In this document: piece by piece, positions 53,012-62,674 of the stretch
Layout: each line of letters starts with the position of its first letter
Numbering within the stretch: position 1 is the stretch's first letter
Assembly: GCA_016432725.1 (NCBI GenBank)
Contig: JACJDG010000003.1
Span: 7,036,001-7,100,000, forward strand
DNA length: 64,000 nucleotides
Direction: 5' to 3'
Source of the DNA: Streptomyces sp. DHE7-1
GTDB lineage: Bacteria > Actinomycetota > Actinomycetes > Streptomycetales > Streptomycetaceae
Made by a program: the position numbers and the translations under genes
The notes under the pieces: generated by a model
What the model was told of the DNA's origin: nothing
Databases searched by the model: none
What the model saw: the letters and a program-made list of their open reading frames with translations, nothing else

Positions 53012-53185
53012 GTGACACCGGAGACGACGAATCTCGACGAACGTCCCAAGGAACGCGGCGAGCGCGCCGGCCGGCGCGCCGGGGAACTCGGCAGCCTCGA
53101 CGTGTGGGCCCGGTCGGCGCCCATCCGTCTCGCGGGGTACGAGGAAGACCTCGCCGAACCCCACATCCTGCCCAGCGTGGACTGA
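53012..53185 (+). CDS. 57-residue protein of unknown function
   Basis: GTG 53012 lies six bases after AAGGAG. The peptide is MTPETTNLDERPKERGERAG, a charged N-terminal half, then LGSLDVWARSAPIRLAGYEE and DLAEPHILPSVD. No membrane segment, no Cys. The conserved-looking, less charged C-terminal half after an acidic/basic leader, its own upstream region and a double terminator after it argue that it is a real gene. Leader-plus-core RiPP precursors look like this, but no modifying enzyme is adjacent, so the assignment stays open. Confidence 0.6.
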   Translation: MTPETTNLDERPKERGERAGRRAGELGSLDVWARSAPIRLAGYEEDLAEPHILPSVD

Positions 53186-53215
53186 CCGCCGGGCCAGGCC
53201 ACCGAGGTCATCGCG

Positions 53216-53246
53216 GCTGTGGGCGTGACAGGGTCACGCCCACAGC
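53216..53246 (+). terminator. 14-bp perfect stem hairpin
   Basis: Arms GCTGTGGGCGTGAC (53216-53229) and GTCACGCCCACAGC (53233-53246) with a three-base loop. Terminates the 57-residue gene, 30 bases after its stop. Confidence 0.75.
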
Positions 53247-53260
53247 GACACCGATACGGA

Positions 53261-53284
53261 AAAGCCGGCCCCGGGGCCGGCTTT
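53261..53284. terminator. Bidirectional terminator palindrome
   Basis: A 24-bp perfect palindrome with A-run and T-run ends (arm AAAGCCGGCCCC), between the converging 57-residue gene and amidase gene. Confidence 0.75.
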
Positions 53285-53293
53285 CCGGCTGGA

Positions 53294-54656
53294 TCAGACC
53301 CCGTCCGCCGGGTCCGGCAGCGGTGCCGTACGGGACCACGGGCGCAGTGTCTCCAGCTCCTCCGCCAGTGCCAGCAGATCCGCCTCCCGGCCCGGCCGTG
53401 CCACGAGCTGTACGGCGCAGGGGCGCCCGAGGGCAGCGTGCCGAAGGGAACCGACATCGCCGGCCACCCGGTCAGGTTCCACGGCGGGGTGAACGGCGAG
53501 TAGGCGGTGTTCGCCAGGATGTTGCGCAGCCAGCCGCGCTCGTGCCACGGGGCGGCCCGGGGGAGCGGCGGGCGAGGGTCGGGGTCAGCAGCACGTCGTG
53601 CTCGGTGAGGAACGGGGTCAGCCGGGCGCGCAGGCGCTCCCGCTCGTCCCCGGAGCGGACCGACCGGACGAAGCGGCGGCCCACGGCCGCGTGCACCCGG
53701 GTCCGCCGGGCCAGCAGCGCCGGGTCGAGGCCCTCCGCGTCCACCGCCGTACCCGCCGTCCAGTGCCGCAGCGAGGTCACGCCGAGGGAGAGCGGATAGG
53801 GCGGCTCCGCGCGCCGGACCCGGTGTCCGGCCCCGGCCAGCGCCCCGGCCGCCTCCCGGACCGCCATCGTGTACGGCCGGCTCACGCTCACCCCGCGAGC
53901 GGGCTGCGCAGGGCGACGGCGATACGGAGCGGCGTGCGCTCCGTACGCCCGGCGAGCCCGTCGTCCGCGAGGACCGACAGCATCAGCCGCAGGTCCCCGA
54001 CCGTGGTGGCCAGCGGGCCGTTCTCCGACATGCCGAACCAGTCGCCGTTGCCGATCCCGGCCGGCACCACCCCGTGCCCGCCTTCAGGGTGACCAGCCCG
54101 CAGTTGGCCGCCGGAATGCGCAGCGAGCCCATGCCGTCGTTGCCGAGCGCCAGCGGTACCAGGCCCGCGGCCACGGCCGCCGCGCTGCCGCCGGAGGAGC
54201 CGCCCGCCGTGCGGGTGAGGTCCCAGGGGTTGCGGGCGGTGCCGTGGACGCCCTCGGTGGTGCCGAAGACGCACAGCTCGGGCACGTTCGTCAGGCCCAC
54301 GACCACGGCGCCGGCCGCCCGCAGACGGGCCACCGTCACATGGTCCTCGGCGGCCGGTTCGTCCGGTGTCGCGGCGGAGCCGTTGCGGTGCGACTCGCCG
54401 CGCACCGCCAGGTTGTCCTTCACCGCCACCGGCACCCCGGCGAGCGGCAGACCGGCCAGGCCGTCCCGCGCCCCACCTCGTCCGCCTCCGCCAGTGCCGC
54501 CTCGGCCCGCACGGTGCGGAAGGCCCCGATCCGGCCGTCGAGCCGCTCGATCCGCGCGAGATGCTCCGCCACCACCTGCCGCGGCGTGACGTCCTTCTCG
54601 CGTACGGCCGCGGCGATGTCGGCGGCGGTCCGGCCGGCCCAGCTGGTCACGGGCAC
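53294..54656 (-). CDS. Amidase-signature family hydrolase (five one-base frame breaks)
   Basis: About 455 residues once five single G/C bases are restored (near 54471, 54075, 53891, 53559 and 53420). Order: TSWAGRTAADIAAAVREKDV, then VPVAVKDNLAVRG (catalytic Lys), RTAGGSSGGSAAAVAAGLVP (Ser-cisSer-Lys signature), DGMGSLRIPAANCGLVTLKA, and the C-terminal WNLTGWPAMSVPFG with DLLALAEELE. All the parts of a complete amidase-signature enzyme are present. Each break is a homopolymer shortened by one, so the gene is probably intact in the organism. Substrate unknown. Confidence 0.85.
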
Positions 54657-54777
54657 TCCCTGGCTACTCGTCGGTATGAATCAAGCGCGCAGGGAGAACT
54701 GTGCACGCTCGGGCGCGGCGCGTCGAGAGGCCGGACCGGGCCGCCGCCCCGGCGGGCCGGGAGCGGCTGGGACGCGG

Positions 54778-55958
54778 TCACTGCTCGTCGAAGGTCTCCG
54801 GGGCGACGGCGGCCCGGACGCCGCTCACGCCGGGGATCGTGACGAAGGCGTAGCTTCCCCCGTCAGGGGCGTCACCGGCCCCCGCCGCCGGGGGCGCGCC
54901 GTGCCCGCCGACCGGGGAGGTGGACGCCGACGCCGTGCTGCCGCGTCCGGTGAGCCGGGGCACCGGCACTCCCACCGACCGCGCCGCCCCGCCGTCCAGC
55001 AGTGCCATCAGCTCCCGTGCCGCGGTCCGGCCGAACTCGGCGCTGTCGCGGGACAGGGCGGACAGCCGCGGCGTGACCATGCGGCACAGGGCGGAGTCCT
55101 CCCAGGAAACCACCGAGACGTCCCGCGGCACCCGGAAGCCGAGTTCGGCCGCCGCGGCCAGACCCGCCACCGCCATCACGTCGTTGTCGTAGATCAGGGC
55201 GGTCGGGGGCGGTGACCCGCCGAGGACCCTGCGGGTCACCGCGGCGCCCTCCGCGTCGGAGTAGTCGGTGGTCACCGAACGGACCCCGGTGAGCCCACGG
55301 CGCTCCGCCTCCGCGCGCAGGGTCGCGATCCGGCGCTGGGTGTGGGCCAGCCCGGGCAGCCCCGCGATGTGCACGATCCGGCGGTGCCCCAGCGCCGCCA
55401 GCTCGTCCACCACCGACGCCATCGCGCCGGCGTCGTCCGCCCAGACCGTGGAAAGACCCGGATGCCGGCCGCCGGGCGCGCCGCCGATGACCACGGCGGG
55501 CAGGCCGAGTTCGTCCAGGAGACCGGGGCGCGGGTCCTCGGCCCGCGGGTCGACCACCAGGACGCCGTCCACCCGGTGCTCCGCCCACCAGCGCCGGTAC
55601 ACCGCGCACTCGTCGGCCACGTCCCGGGCCACCTGGAAGAGCAGGCCCAGATGACGCTCGGCCAGCACCTCCTGGATGCCGGACACGAGGTGCAGGAAGA
55701 AGGAGTCGACGCCCAGCGTGTCCGCGGGCCGGGCCAGCACGAAACCGACCGTCGCCACCCCTCGCCGGAGAGGGCGCGGGCCGCCGTGCTGGGACGCCAG
55801 CCCAGTTGCTCGGCGACCCGGCGGACCCGGGCGCGCGTGCTCTCCGAGACCCCCGGGCGGCCGTTGAGGGCGAACGAGACCGCGCTCTCGGAGACTCCGG
55901 CGCGGCGCGCGATGTCCTTCATCGTCGGCCGGCGCGCGGGTGATCGCTTGTCCGGCAA
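54778..55958 (-). CDS. LacI-family repressor of the N-glycan cluster (one-base frame break)
   Basis: About 393 residues from TTG 55958 (LPDKRSPARRPTMKDIARRA), behind GGGAAGGGG; the ATG in PTMKD is an alternative. The LacI helix-turn-helix is TMKDIARRAGVSESAVSFAL then NGRPGVSESTRARV. One C is missing at 55758-55761 (repair joins RALSGEG to VATVGFVLARPADT). The effector domain has HRRIVHIAGLPG, ALIYDNDVMAVAGLAAAAEL and DVSVVSWEDSALCRMVTPRL. It is divergent from the ABC importer and should bind the operators between them, released by a sugar from N-glycan breakdown. Confidence 0.92.
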
Positions 55959-55999
55959 CGCTGTGCCCCTTCCCTCGACGGCCCGGTACCGGCCAACTG

Positions 56000-56102
56000 C
56001 TAATGCGCTTGAGTCCACTTACCCTAAAGCGCATTAGTGATCCACGGCAATGGGTGGCAAGCACCGCTCTGAACAGGGGTTTTGAGTCACTAATGTCTTT
56101 AG
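56000..56102. promoter_or_regulatory. Three LacI-type operators
   Basis: CTAATGCGCTTGAG (56000-56013), CTAAAGCGCATTAG (56024-56037) and CTAATGTCTTTAG (56090-56102) share the palindrome CTAAwGCGCwTTAG with a CG centre, the usual LacI-family pattern. They lie between the repressor and the substrate-binding protein gene; the last one is 94 bases before the latter's start. The third has one base less in the middle. Confidence 0.75.
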
Positions 56103-56195
56103 CGGGGACGAATCCATTGACGCGTCCCGCAAACGCTGTGCACAGTCTGGCCCGGCACCTTCTGCCACATCCCCCTGCAAAGGAGCCCAGCCGCC

Positions 56196-57485
56196 GTGCG
56201 CATCTCCCGCAGAACCTTCGCCGCCACCGCCGTCGCCCTCCTCCTGCCGCTGAGTGCCTGCGGCTCGGGCGGGGACGAGGGCGGCTCGACCGACGCCTCC
56301 GGCAAGGTGGAGGGCGACATCACCTTCCAGACCTGGAACCTGCGCGCCAACTTCAAGCCGTACTTCGAGGGCCTGATCGCGGACTTCGAGAAGCGGCACC
56401 CCGGCACCCACGTGAAGTGGATCGACCAGCCCGCCGAGGGCTACGCCGACAAGATCAGCGCCGACGCCGCGGGCGGCACCCTGCCCGACGTCGTCAACGT
56501 CTCCCCGGACCTGGTCGCCCCGCTCGCCAAGGCCGGGCTCGCCCTCGACCTCGACAAGTCCGCGGCCGAGTACAAGTCCGAGTACCTGCCAGGGGCCTGG
56601 GCCGGCCACCAGGTACCGGGCCTCGGCGGAACGTACGCGTTCCCCTGGTACCTGAACACCGGGCCGCTCTTCTACAACAAGGCCCTGTTCAGCAAGGCCG
56701 GACTCGACCCCGGCGCGCCGCCGAAGACCTACGGCGACCTCTTCACCGACGCCCGCCGGATCGCCGAGAAGACCGGCGGCAAGGTCGCCACGCTCGCCAA
56801 CGTGCCCACCATCGAGGACTTCGGCCGGTACGGCGTGCCGCTGATGAACAAGGAGGGGACCGGCTTCGCCTTCGACGACGCCAAGGGCGTCGAACTCCTC
56901 ACCGAGTACAAGCGGCTCTACGACGCCAAGGCGCTCGATCCGCAGGCGCTGACCGCCACCCCGGAGTCCTCCGGCAGGAAGTTCCTCACCCAGGCCGTCG
57001 CCATGAACCCCGGCAGCGCCCTGGACCTCGGCAACTTCAAGAAGCAGGCACCCGGCCTCTACAAGAACATCGGGATCACCGACCAGATCACCAGCACCGG
57101 GCACGCCAACATGTACGTGATGGGCGTGATGGTCAACTCCCGTACCAAGCACACCCCGACGGCCGTCGCGTTCGCGCACTTCGTCACCGACGCGCGCAAC
57201 CAGATGTCCTTCGCCAAGAAGGTCGCCATCTTCCCGAGCACCGCCGGCTCCCTCGACGACCCGTACTTCACCAAGGAGGACGGCACCGACGAGACCCGGG
57301 TGCGCGTCGCCGCCGCCAAGTCGCTGAAGACCGCCGTCAACTACACGCCGGTGCTGTTCAGCGAGCAGATGAAGACCGCGCTGCGCAACGAGGTGGCCAA
57401 GGCGCTCCAGGGCAAGGAGAGCCCCAAGGCGGCCCTCGACAACGCTGTCAAGGCCTGCGACCAGCTCCTGAAGCAGCAGGGCTGA
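56196..57485 (+). CDS. ABC sugar-importer solute-binding lipoprotein
   Basis: 429 residues from GTG 56196. Twin-Arg-like start MRISRRTFAATAVALLLP and lipobox LSACGSG, so it is membrane-anchored. Family-1 (CUT1) SBP: ITFQTWNLRANFKPYFEGLI, GGTLPDVVNVSPDLVAPLA, GTYAFPWYLNTGPLFYNKAL and MSFAKKVAIFPSTAGSLDD. First gene of the operon regulated by LacI. Neighbouring GH85, GH38 and GH5 genes suggest its ligand is a mannose- and GlcNAc-containing N-glycan oligosaccharide. Confidence 0.93.
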   Translation: MRISRRTFAATAVALLLPLSACGSGGDEGGSTDASGKVEGDITFQTWNLRANFKPYFEGLIADFEKRHPGTHVKWIDQPAEGYADKISADAAGGTLPDVVNVSPDLVAPLAKAGLALDLDKSAAEYKSEYLPGAWAGHQVPGLGGTYAFPWYLNTGPLFYNKALFSKAGLDPGAPPKTYGDLFTDARRIAEKTGGKVATLANVPTIEDFGRYGVPLMNKEGTGFAFDDAKGVELLTEYKRLYDAKALDPQALTATPESSGRKFLTQAVAMNPGSALDLGNFKKQAPGLYKNIGITDQITSTGHANMYVMGVMVNSRTKHTPTAVAFAHFVTDARNQMSFAKKVAIFPSTAGSLDDPYFTKEDGTDETRVRVAAAKSLKTAVNYTPVLFSEQMKTALRNEVAKALQGKESPKAALDNAVKACDQLLKQQG

Positions 57486-57489
57486 GCGG

Positions 57490-58381
57490 ATGGCCGCACC
57501 CGCCACCTCCCGGATCCGGCGGCAACTGCCCAGCAGCCCGTGGCTGTTCGCCGCCCCGGGCTGCTGATCGCCGGCGCCTTCGTGCTCTACCCGTTCGTGT
57601 CGACCGTCGTGAACTCCTTCACCGACCGCCGCACCCTGATCCCGGGCACTTCGTGGGCCTCGCCAACTTCCGCGAGCTCCTCCACGACGACATGTTCTGG
57701 ACCGGGCTGCGCAACAGCTTCCTCTACATCGCCGGTGTCGTACCCGCCCTGGTGGTCCTGCCGCTGCTGCTCGCGCTGCTGGTGCAGCGCAACATCCCCG
57801 GCATCACCTTCTTCCGGTCCGCCTTCTACACCCCGGTGGTCGCCTCCATCGTGGTCGTCGGCCTGATCTGGGTGTGGCTGCTGGACGAACGCGGCCTGGT
57901 CAACTCCCTGCTGGAGACCGTCGGCATCGGGCGGGTCGGCTTCCTCAGCGACCAGTGGCTGCTCCTGCTCAGCGCCATGGCGGTGACGGTGTGGAAGGGC
58001 CTCGGCTACTACATGATCATCTATCTGGCGGCGCTCGCGAACGTCCCGCGTGAACTGCACGAGGCCGCCGCCGTGGACGGCGCCGGAGCGGTCCGCCGCT
58101 TCCTCGACGTCACGGTGCCCGCCGTGCGTTCCACCATGGTGCTGGTCGCCGCGCTCTCCTCGGTCGCCGCGTTCAAGGTCTTCTCCGAGGTGTACCTGAT
58201 GGCCGGACCCAGCGGCGGCCCGGCCGGCGAGGACACCACCCTCGTCATGCTCGTCCAGCGCACCGGCACCGGGCTGACCGGCCGGGTCGGCTACGCCTCC
58301 GCCATCTCCGTCGTGGTGTTCGCCGTCACCGTCGTGCTGATGCTCCTCGTGCTGCGCGCCGACCGGAGGGAGGAGACATGA
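57490..58381 (+). CDS. CUT1 ABC transporter permease, MalF-like (two one-base frame breaks)
   Basis: About 297 residues with six TM helices after adding one G each at 57558-57560 (SPWLFAAPG to LLIAGAFVLYPFV) and 57644-57646 (RTLIPG to HFVGLANFRELLHDD). The EAA loop is ELHEAAAVDGAGAVRRFLDV. Start ATG 57490, four bases after the SBP stop; TGA overlaps the next ATG (ATGA at 58378). No ATP-binding gene is nearby, so a shared MsiK-type ATPase is likely. Confidence 0.9.
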
Positions 58382-59300
58382 GCGTCCTGGAGAAGACGGC
58401 GCGCACGCAGCGCACGGACCGCCCGGCCGGACCGGCCCCCACCCGGGCACCGCGGATCACCGACGAGCACGGCCGCCGGGTCCGGCCCGCCGAGCTGGTC
58501 CTGCGCTACACATTGCTGCTCGCGGTCCTCGCGCTCACCGTCGGACCCTTCCTGTGGCAGCTCTCCACCTCCCTCAAGGGCCCCACCGAGGACATCTTCG
58601 GCTCACCGCCGACGTTCCTGCCCGCGCATCCCACGCTGCACAACTACACGAGGGTCGCGGACACCGTCCCCGTCTGGGACTACGCCCTCAACTCGCTGAA
58701 GGTCGCCGCCGCGAGCGTCGTGACCAACTGCGCCGGGTCGGCCCTCGCCGGATACGCCCTGGCCCGTCTGCGCTACCGCGGCCGCGAGGCGGCGACCCTG
58801 GCCTTCGTGCTGGCGATGCTGGTGCCCGTGGAGGGCATCATCATCGCCCAGTTCACCACCATGCGGGAACTCGGCCTCAACAACACCCTCATCGGTGTCG
58901 TACTGCCCGGTTCGGTCGCGGCGATGAACGTGCTGCTGATGCGCAACGCCTTCCGCAACCTGCCGTACGAGATCGAGGAGGCCGCCTACGTCGACGGCGC
59001 GAACGTCTGGCAGCGGTTCTGGCGCATCGCGCTGCCGGCGGTGAAGGGCACCCTCGCCGTCGTCGCGATCTTCGCCTTCATGGGCGCCTGGGACGACTTC
59101 CTGTGGCCGCTCGTCGTGCTCAGCGACCCCGACAGGTTCACCCTGACCATCGGCCTCAACTATCTGCACGGCACCTTCGCGAACGACGAACGGCTGGTCG
59201 CCGCCGGCACCGTCATCGCCGTCGCCCCGCTCATCGCCCTCTTCGCCTGCCTGCAGCGGTACTTCTTCCGCGGGTCGGCGAGGGCGCCGTCAAGGGCTGA
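58378..59300 (+). CDS. CUT1 ABC transporter permease, MalG-like (one-base frame break)
   Basis: About 307 residues with six TM helices; EAA loop EIEEAAYVDGANVWQRFWRI; GAWDDFLWPLVVLSDPDRFT is typical of MalG-type permeases. The break at the G-run 59272-59274 is repaired by one G, giving RYFFRGVGEGAVKG and TGA at 59298-59300. Read literally, the frame would wrongly continue into the next gene. Co-translated with the preceding permease. Confidence 0.9.
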
Positions 59301-59350
59301 CCGCACCGCCGAAGGCCGCCCGCCCCCGTACTCCCCGCCAAGGACACCGT

Positions 59351-60607
59351 ATGCCCCCTGCCGTGCGCTTCGGCGTCAACTACACCCCGAGCGAAGGCTG
59401 GTTCCACCACTGGCTCGACTTCGACCTGGACGCCGTGCGCGCCGACCTGGACGCGATCGCGGCCCTCGGCCTCGACCACATCCGCGTCTTCCCGCTGTGG
59501 CCCTACTTCCAGCCCAACCGCACCCTGATCCGCCCCCGCGCCGTGGCCCAGCTGGTGGCGCTCGCCGACGCCGCCGCCGAACGCGGCCTGGACGTCAACG
59601 TGGACGGGCTGCAGGGCCACTTGAGCAGCTTCGACTTCCTCCCCGCCTGGACCCGCACCTGGCACCGGCGCAACCTCTTCACCGACCCGGACGTGGTCGA
59701 CGGCCAGGCCGACTACCTGCGCACCCTCGCCACCGCCCTGGCCGGCCGGCCCAACTTCATCGGCATGACCATCGGCAACGAGGTCAACCAGTTCGCCGCC
59801 GGGCCCCACCCCGACCCCGACCGGATCACGGCGGAGCAGGCCGAGCGGTGGCTGGGCACCCTGCTCGCCGCCTGCGCCGAGGGCGCCCCCGGCAGGCTCC
59901 ATCTGCACGCCTCTTACGACGCCGCCTGGTACCAGGACGACCAGCCCTTCACACCGGGGCACTCGGCCCGGCTCGGTGCCGTCACCGCCGTCCACTCCTG
60001 GGTGTTCAACGGCACCGCACAGCGCCACGGCCGCACCTCCGTACCGGCCGAGCACCACGCCGCCTACCTGGTCGAGCTGAGCAAGGCCTGGGCCGAGGAG
60101 CCGCACCGGCCGGTCTGGCTGCAGGAGGTCGGGGCGCCTGCGCCCCTGGTGCCCGCCGAACACGCGGCCGCCTTCACCGAGGCCACCGTGGCCGGCGCGC
60201 TGGACTGCCCGGACCTGTGGGGCATCACCTGGTGGTGCGCGTACGACGTCTCGCGCGACCTCGCCGACTTCCCCGAACTCGAGTACGGGCTGGGCCTGTT
60301 CACCAACGACCGCAGACCCAAGGACATCGCCCGCGTGCTGGCCGGCGCCGCCCGCGGGCCCCGCACCGCCCCGGCGGTGCGCACCACGGCCCTCGCCGTA
60401 CCCGCCGACCCCGGCCGCCGCTCCCGCTGCGCACCCGGCGGTCCCGTCTTCGACGCCTTCTTCCGGCTGGTCGCCGACGGCGCCCGCCCCACCACCGTCC
60501 TCGACACCCGGGCGGACGACAAGGAACACCTCGCCGCCCGCGGCATCACCGAAGTCGTCACGCCCGACCAGGTACTCCCCACCCCACCAGGAGGCCCTCG
60601 CCCGTGA
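59351..60607 (+). CDS. GH5-type beta-mannosidase (GH5_18-like)
   Basis: 418 residues, no signal peptide, so cytosolic. A clan-A (beta/alpha)8 glycosidase: FGVNYTPSEGWFHHWLDFDL, acid/base Glu144 in GMTIGNEVNQFA, SYDAAWYQDDQPF, nucleophile Glu259 in VWLQEVGAPAPL, and WGITWWCAYDV. It resembles GH5_18 enzymes, which cut Man-beta-1,4-GlcNAc from the N-glycan core (known in bifidobacteria). That is the step expected after import. Its TGA overlaps the GTG of the GH85 gene. Confidence 0.8.
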   Translation: MPPAVRFGVNYTPSEGWFHHWLDFDLDAVRADLDAIAALGLDHIRVFPLWPYFQPNRTLIRPRAVAQLVALADAAAERGLDVNVDGLQGHLSSFDFLPAWTRTWHRRNLFTDPDVVDGQADYLRTLATALAGRPNFIGMTIGNEVNQFAAGPHPDPDRITAEQAERWLGTLLAACAEGAPGRLHLHASYDAAWYQDDQPFTPGHSARLGAVTAVHSWVFNGTAQRHGRTSVPAEHHAAYLVELSKAWAEEPHRPVWLQEVGAPAPLVPAEHAAAFTEATVAGALDCPDLWGITWWCAYDVSRDLADFPELEYGLGLFTNDRRPKDIARVLAGAARGPRTAPAVRTTALAVPADPGRRSRCAPGGPVFDAFFRLVADGARPTTVLDTRADDKEHLAARGITEVVTPDQVLPTPPGGPRP

Positions 60608-62630
60608 AGCCCACCAGACGCGCCGTCCTGATCGCCGGCGCCGCCGCTGCCCTGCTCCCGGCGGCCCCCGCCCTCGCCGCTCCGCGAACCGGGGCCGCCG
60701 CCACCGCGCCGTACGCCTCCTACTGGTACCCGGACTCCCTGCCCGACGGCAGCCCGGGCAGCGGCGTCACCTGGCGCAGCCTGAAGGCCTGGCGCGCCGC
60801 CGACGACCCCGACCTCGCCTTCAACGCGGCGTCCGTGCCGCTCGCCGCCCGCTTCACACCCACCCCGGCCAACACCACCGCCCGCTCCGGCCAGGCCCGC
60901 GTCCAGGCCCTGGTCTCCTTCGGGCCCACCTCCGCCAACCCCTCGCAGGGGTCGCCCACCGCCGACTACTACGCCCTCACCCACTGGGCCTATCTGGACG
61001 AGCTGGTGTTCTGGGGCGGCTCGGCGGGGAGGGACTGATCCTGGCGCCGAACGCGCCGGTCGTGGACGCCGCCCACCGGCACGGCGTGCCGGTCCTCGGC
61101 AACGTCTTCCTGCCGCCCACCGCCTACGGCGGGCAGCTCCGCTGGACCCGCGACCTGGTCCAGAAGGACGCCGCGGGGCGTCATCCGCTCGCCGCGCAAC
61201 TCGTCGCGGTGGCCGCGGCGTACGGCTTCGACGGCTGGTTCCTGAACGCCGAGACGGGCGGTGGGAACACCGCCCTCGGCACCGCGGTGCTGGACTTCGT
61301 GACCGAGCTGAGGACGCTCGCGGCGGCGAAGGGACAGCGGGTGACCTGGTACGACGCGATGACCGTGGACGGGACGGTGAGCTGGCAGGGCGCCCTGAAC
61401 GACCGCAACCAGGCCTTCTTCCGGGCCGCCGACGACATGTTCGTCGACTTCCGCTGGAGCGCGGGCTCGCTGGCCGCCTCCGCCGCCCGGGCCGCGCGAC
61501 TGGGCCGCGATCCGTACGAGCTGTGGGCCGGGGTCGACGTCGAGTCGAACGGGTCCGACTCGACCGTGAACTGGGACGCGATCGTGCCGACGGCGAAGGC
61601 GCACACCACCTCGATCGGCTTGTACCGGCCCGAATGGACCCGCGACCACCTGCCCGCCGGCCGGCGCACCCCCGAGGACTTCCACGCGGCCGACGACCGG
61701 TTCTGGACCGGCCGGTCGCTGGACCCCGCGCGGCCCGACGGCACCGATCCCTGGCGGGCGCCGGCCGTGTCGGTGGCGGACCGGTCGACGGTGACCTCGG
61801 TGCCGTTCGCGAGCGTGTTCAACACCGGGCACGGGCTGCGCTGGTACGAGGAGGGCGCCGTCACGTCGGACGCGCCCTGGAACCACCTCGGGCTGCAGGA
61901 CCGGCTGCCGTCCCGGCGGTGGGTGGTGCGGACGGCGGGGCGGCGCCCGGCCGTCTCGCTCGACTTCGGCCACGCGTGGCGGGGCGGCAGCAGCGTGCTG
62001 GTGGCGGGCGAGTTCGACGCGCCGGCGGTGCTGGACCTGTACGCGACCCGGCTGCCCGTCACCGCCGGCACGGTTGTCGAGCTGACCCACCGGGCGGACG
62101 CTGGAGACGTGAACGTCGAACTGGCCGTCGCGACGAGGGAACCGGACGGCCCCGGTGCGCCACCCCCTTACACCTTCCTGCCGGTGAACCGGGTCGACGC
62201 CGCCGATGCCTGGGTGACCTCCACCGTGCGGCTGACCGGGCTGTCCGGCACGGGCACGGTCCACGCCCTGGGGGTACGCCTGACCGCGCACGGCGGCGGC
62301 CCCGTGCGCTGGCGGCTCGGCCGCGTCGCCGTCCGCGACACCGCGGGGGCACCCGCCGCACCCTCCGGCCTGCGGATCACCGCCGCCACCGGAGGCGACC
62401 TGCGCTTCGCCTGGCACGCCACGCCCCACCGGATCCCGGTCCGCCACTACGAACTGCACCGTCTCCTGCCCGACGGCACCCGCCGCTTCCTCGGCGGCAC
62501 CTGCCAGCGCGCCCACTTCGTCCCCGGCCTGCGGCCGGAGCCGGGAGAGACGGCCGCACGGTTCGAACTGCGGGCGGTGGGGGAGCTGTACGACGCCTCC
62601 GCCCCCGTCACCGTCACCCACACCTGGTAG
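60604..62630 (+). CDS. Secreted GH85 endo-beta-N-acetylglucosaminidase (one-base frame break)
   Basis: About 675 residues from GTG 60604: signal peptide AVLIAGAAAALLPAAPALAA, PYASYWYPDSLPDGSPGS and WAYLDELVFWGGSAGEG after adding one G at 61026-61029. Then VPVLGNVFLPPTAYGG and the GH85 active site GFDGWFLNAETG (Asn215, Glu217). The ENGase releases N-glycans from glycoproteins by cutting the GlcNAc2 core. C-terminal beta domains follow. It works outside the cell, feeding the ABC importer. Confidence 0.93.
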
Positions 62631-62674
62631 CCCGCCCGTGTCCCGCACCCGGAACCCAGCAGGGAGCACCCCGT

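Noticed and set aside
59301..61038. Literal continuation of the second permease frame to 886 residues
   Set aside because: It results from a missing G at 59272-59274; the normal permease ends at 59300 and the remainder is out-of-frame GH5 and GH85 sequence.
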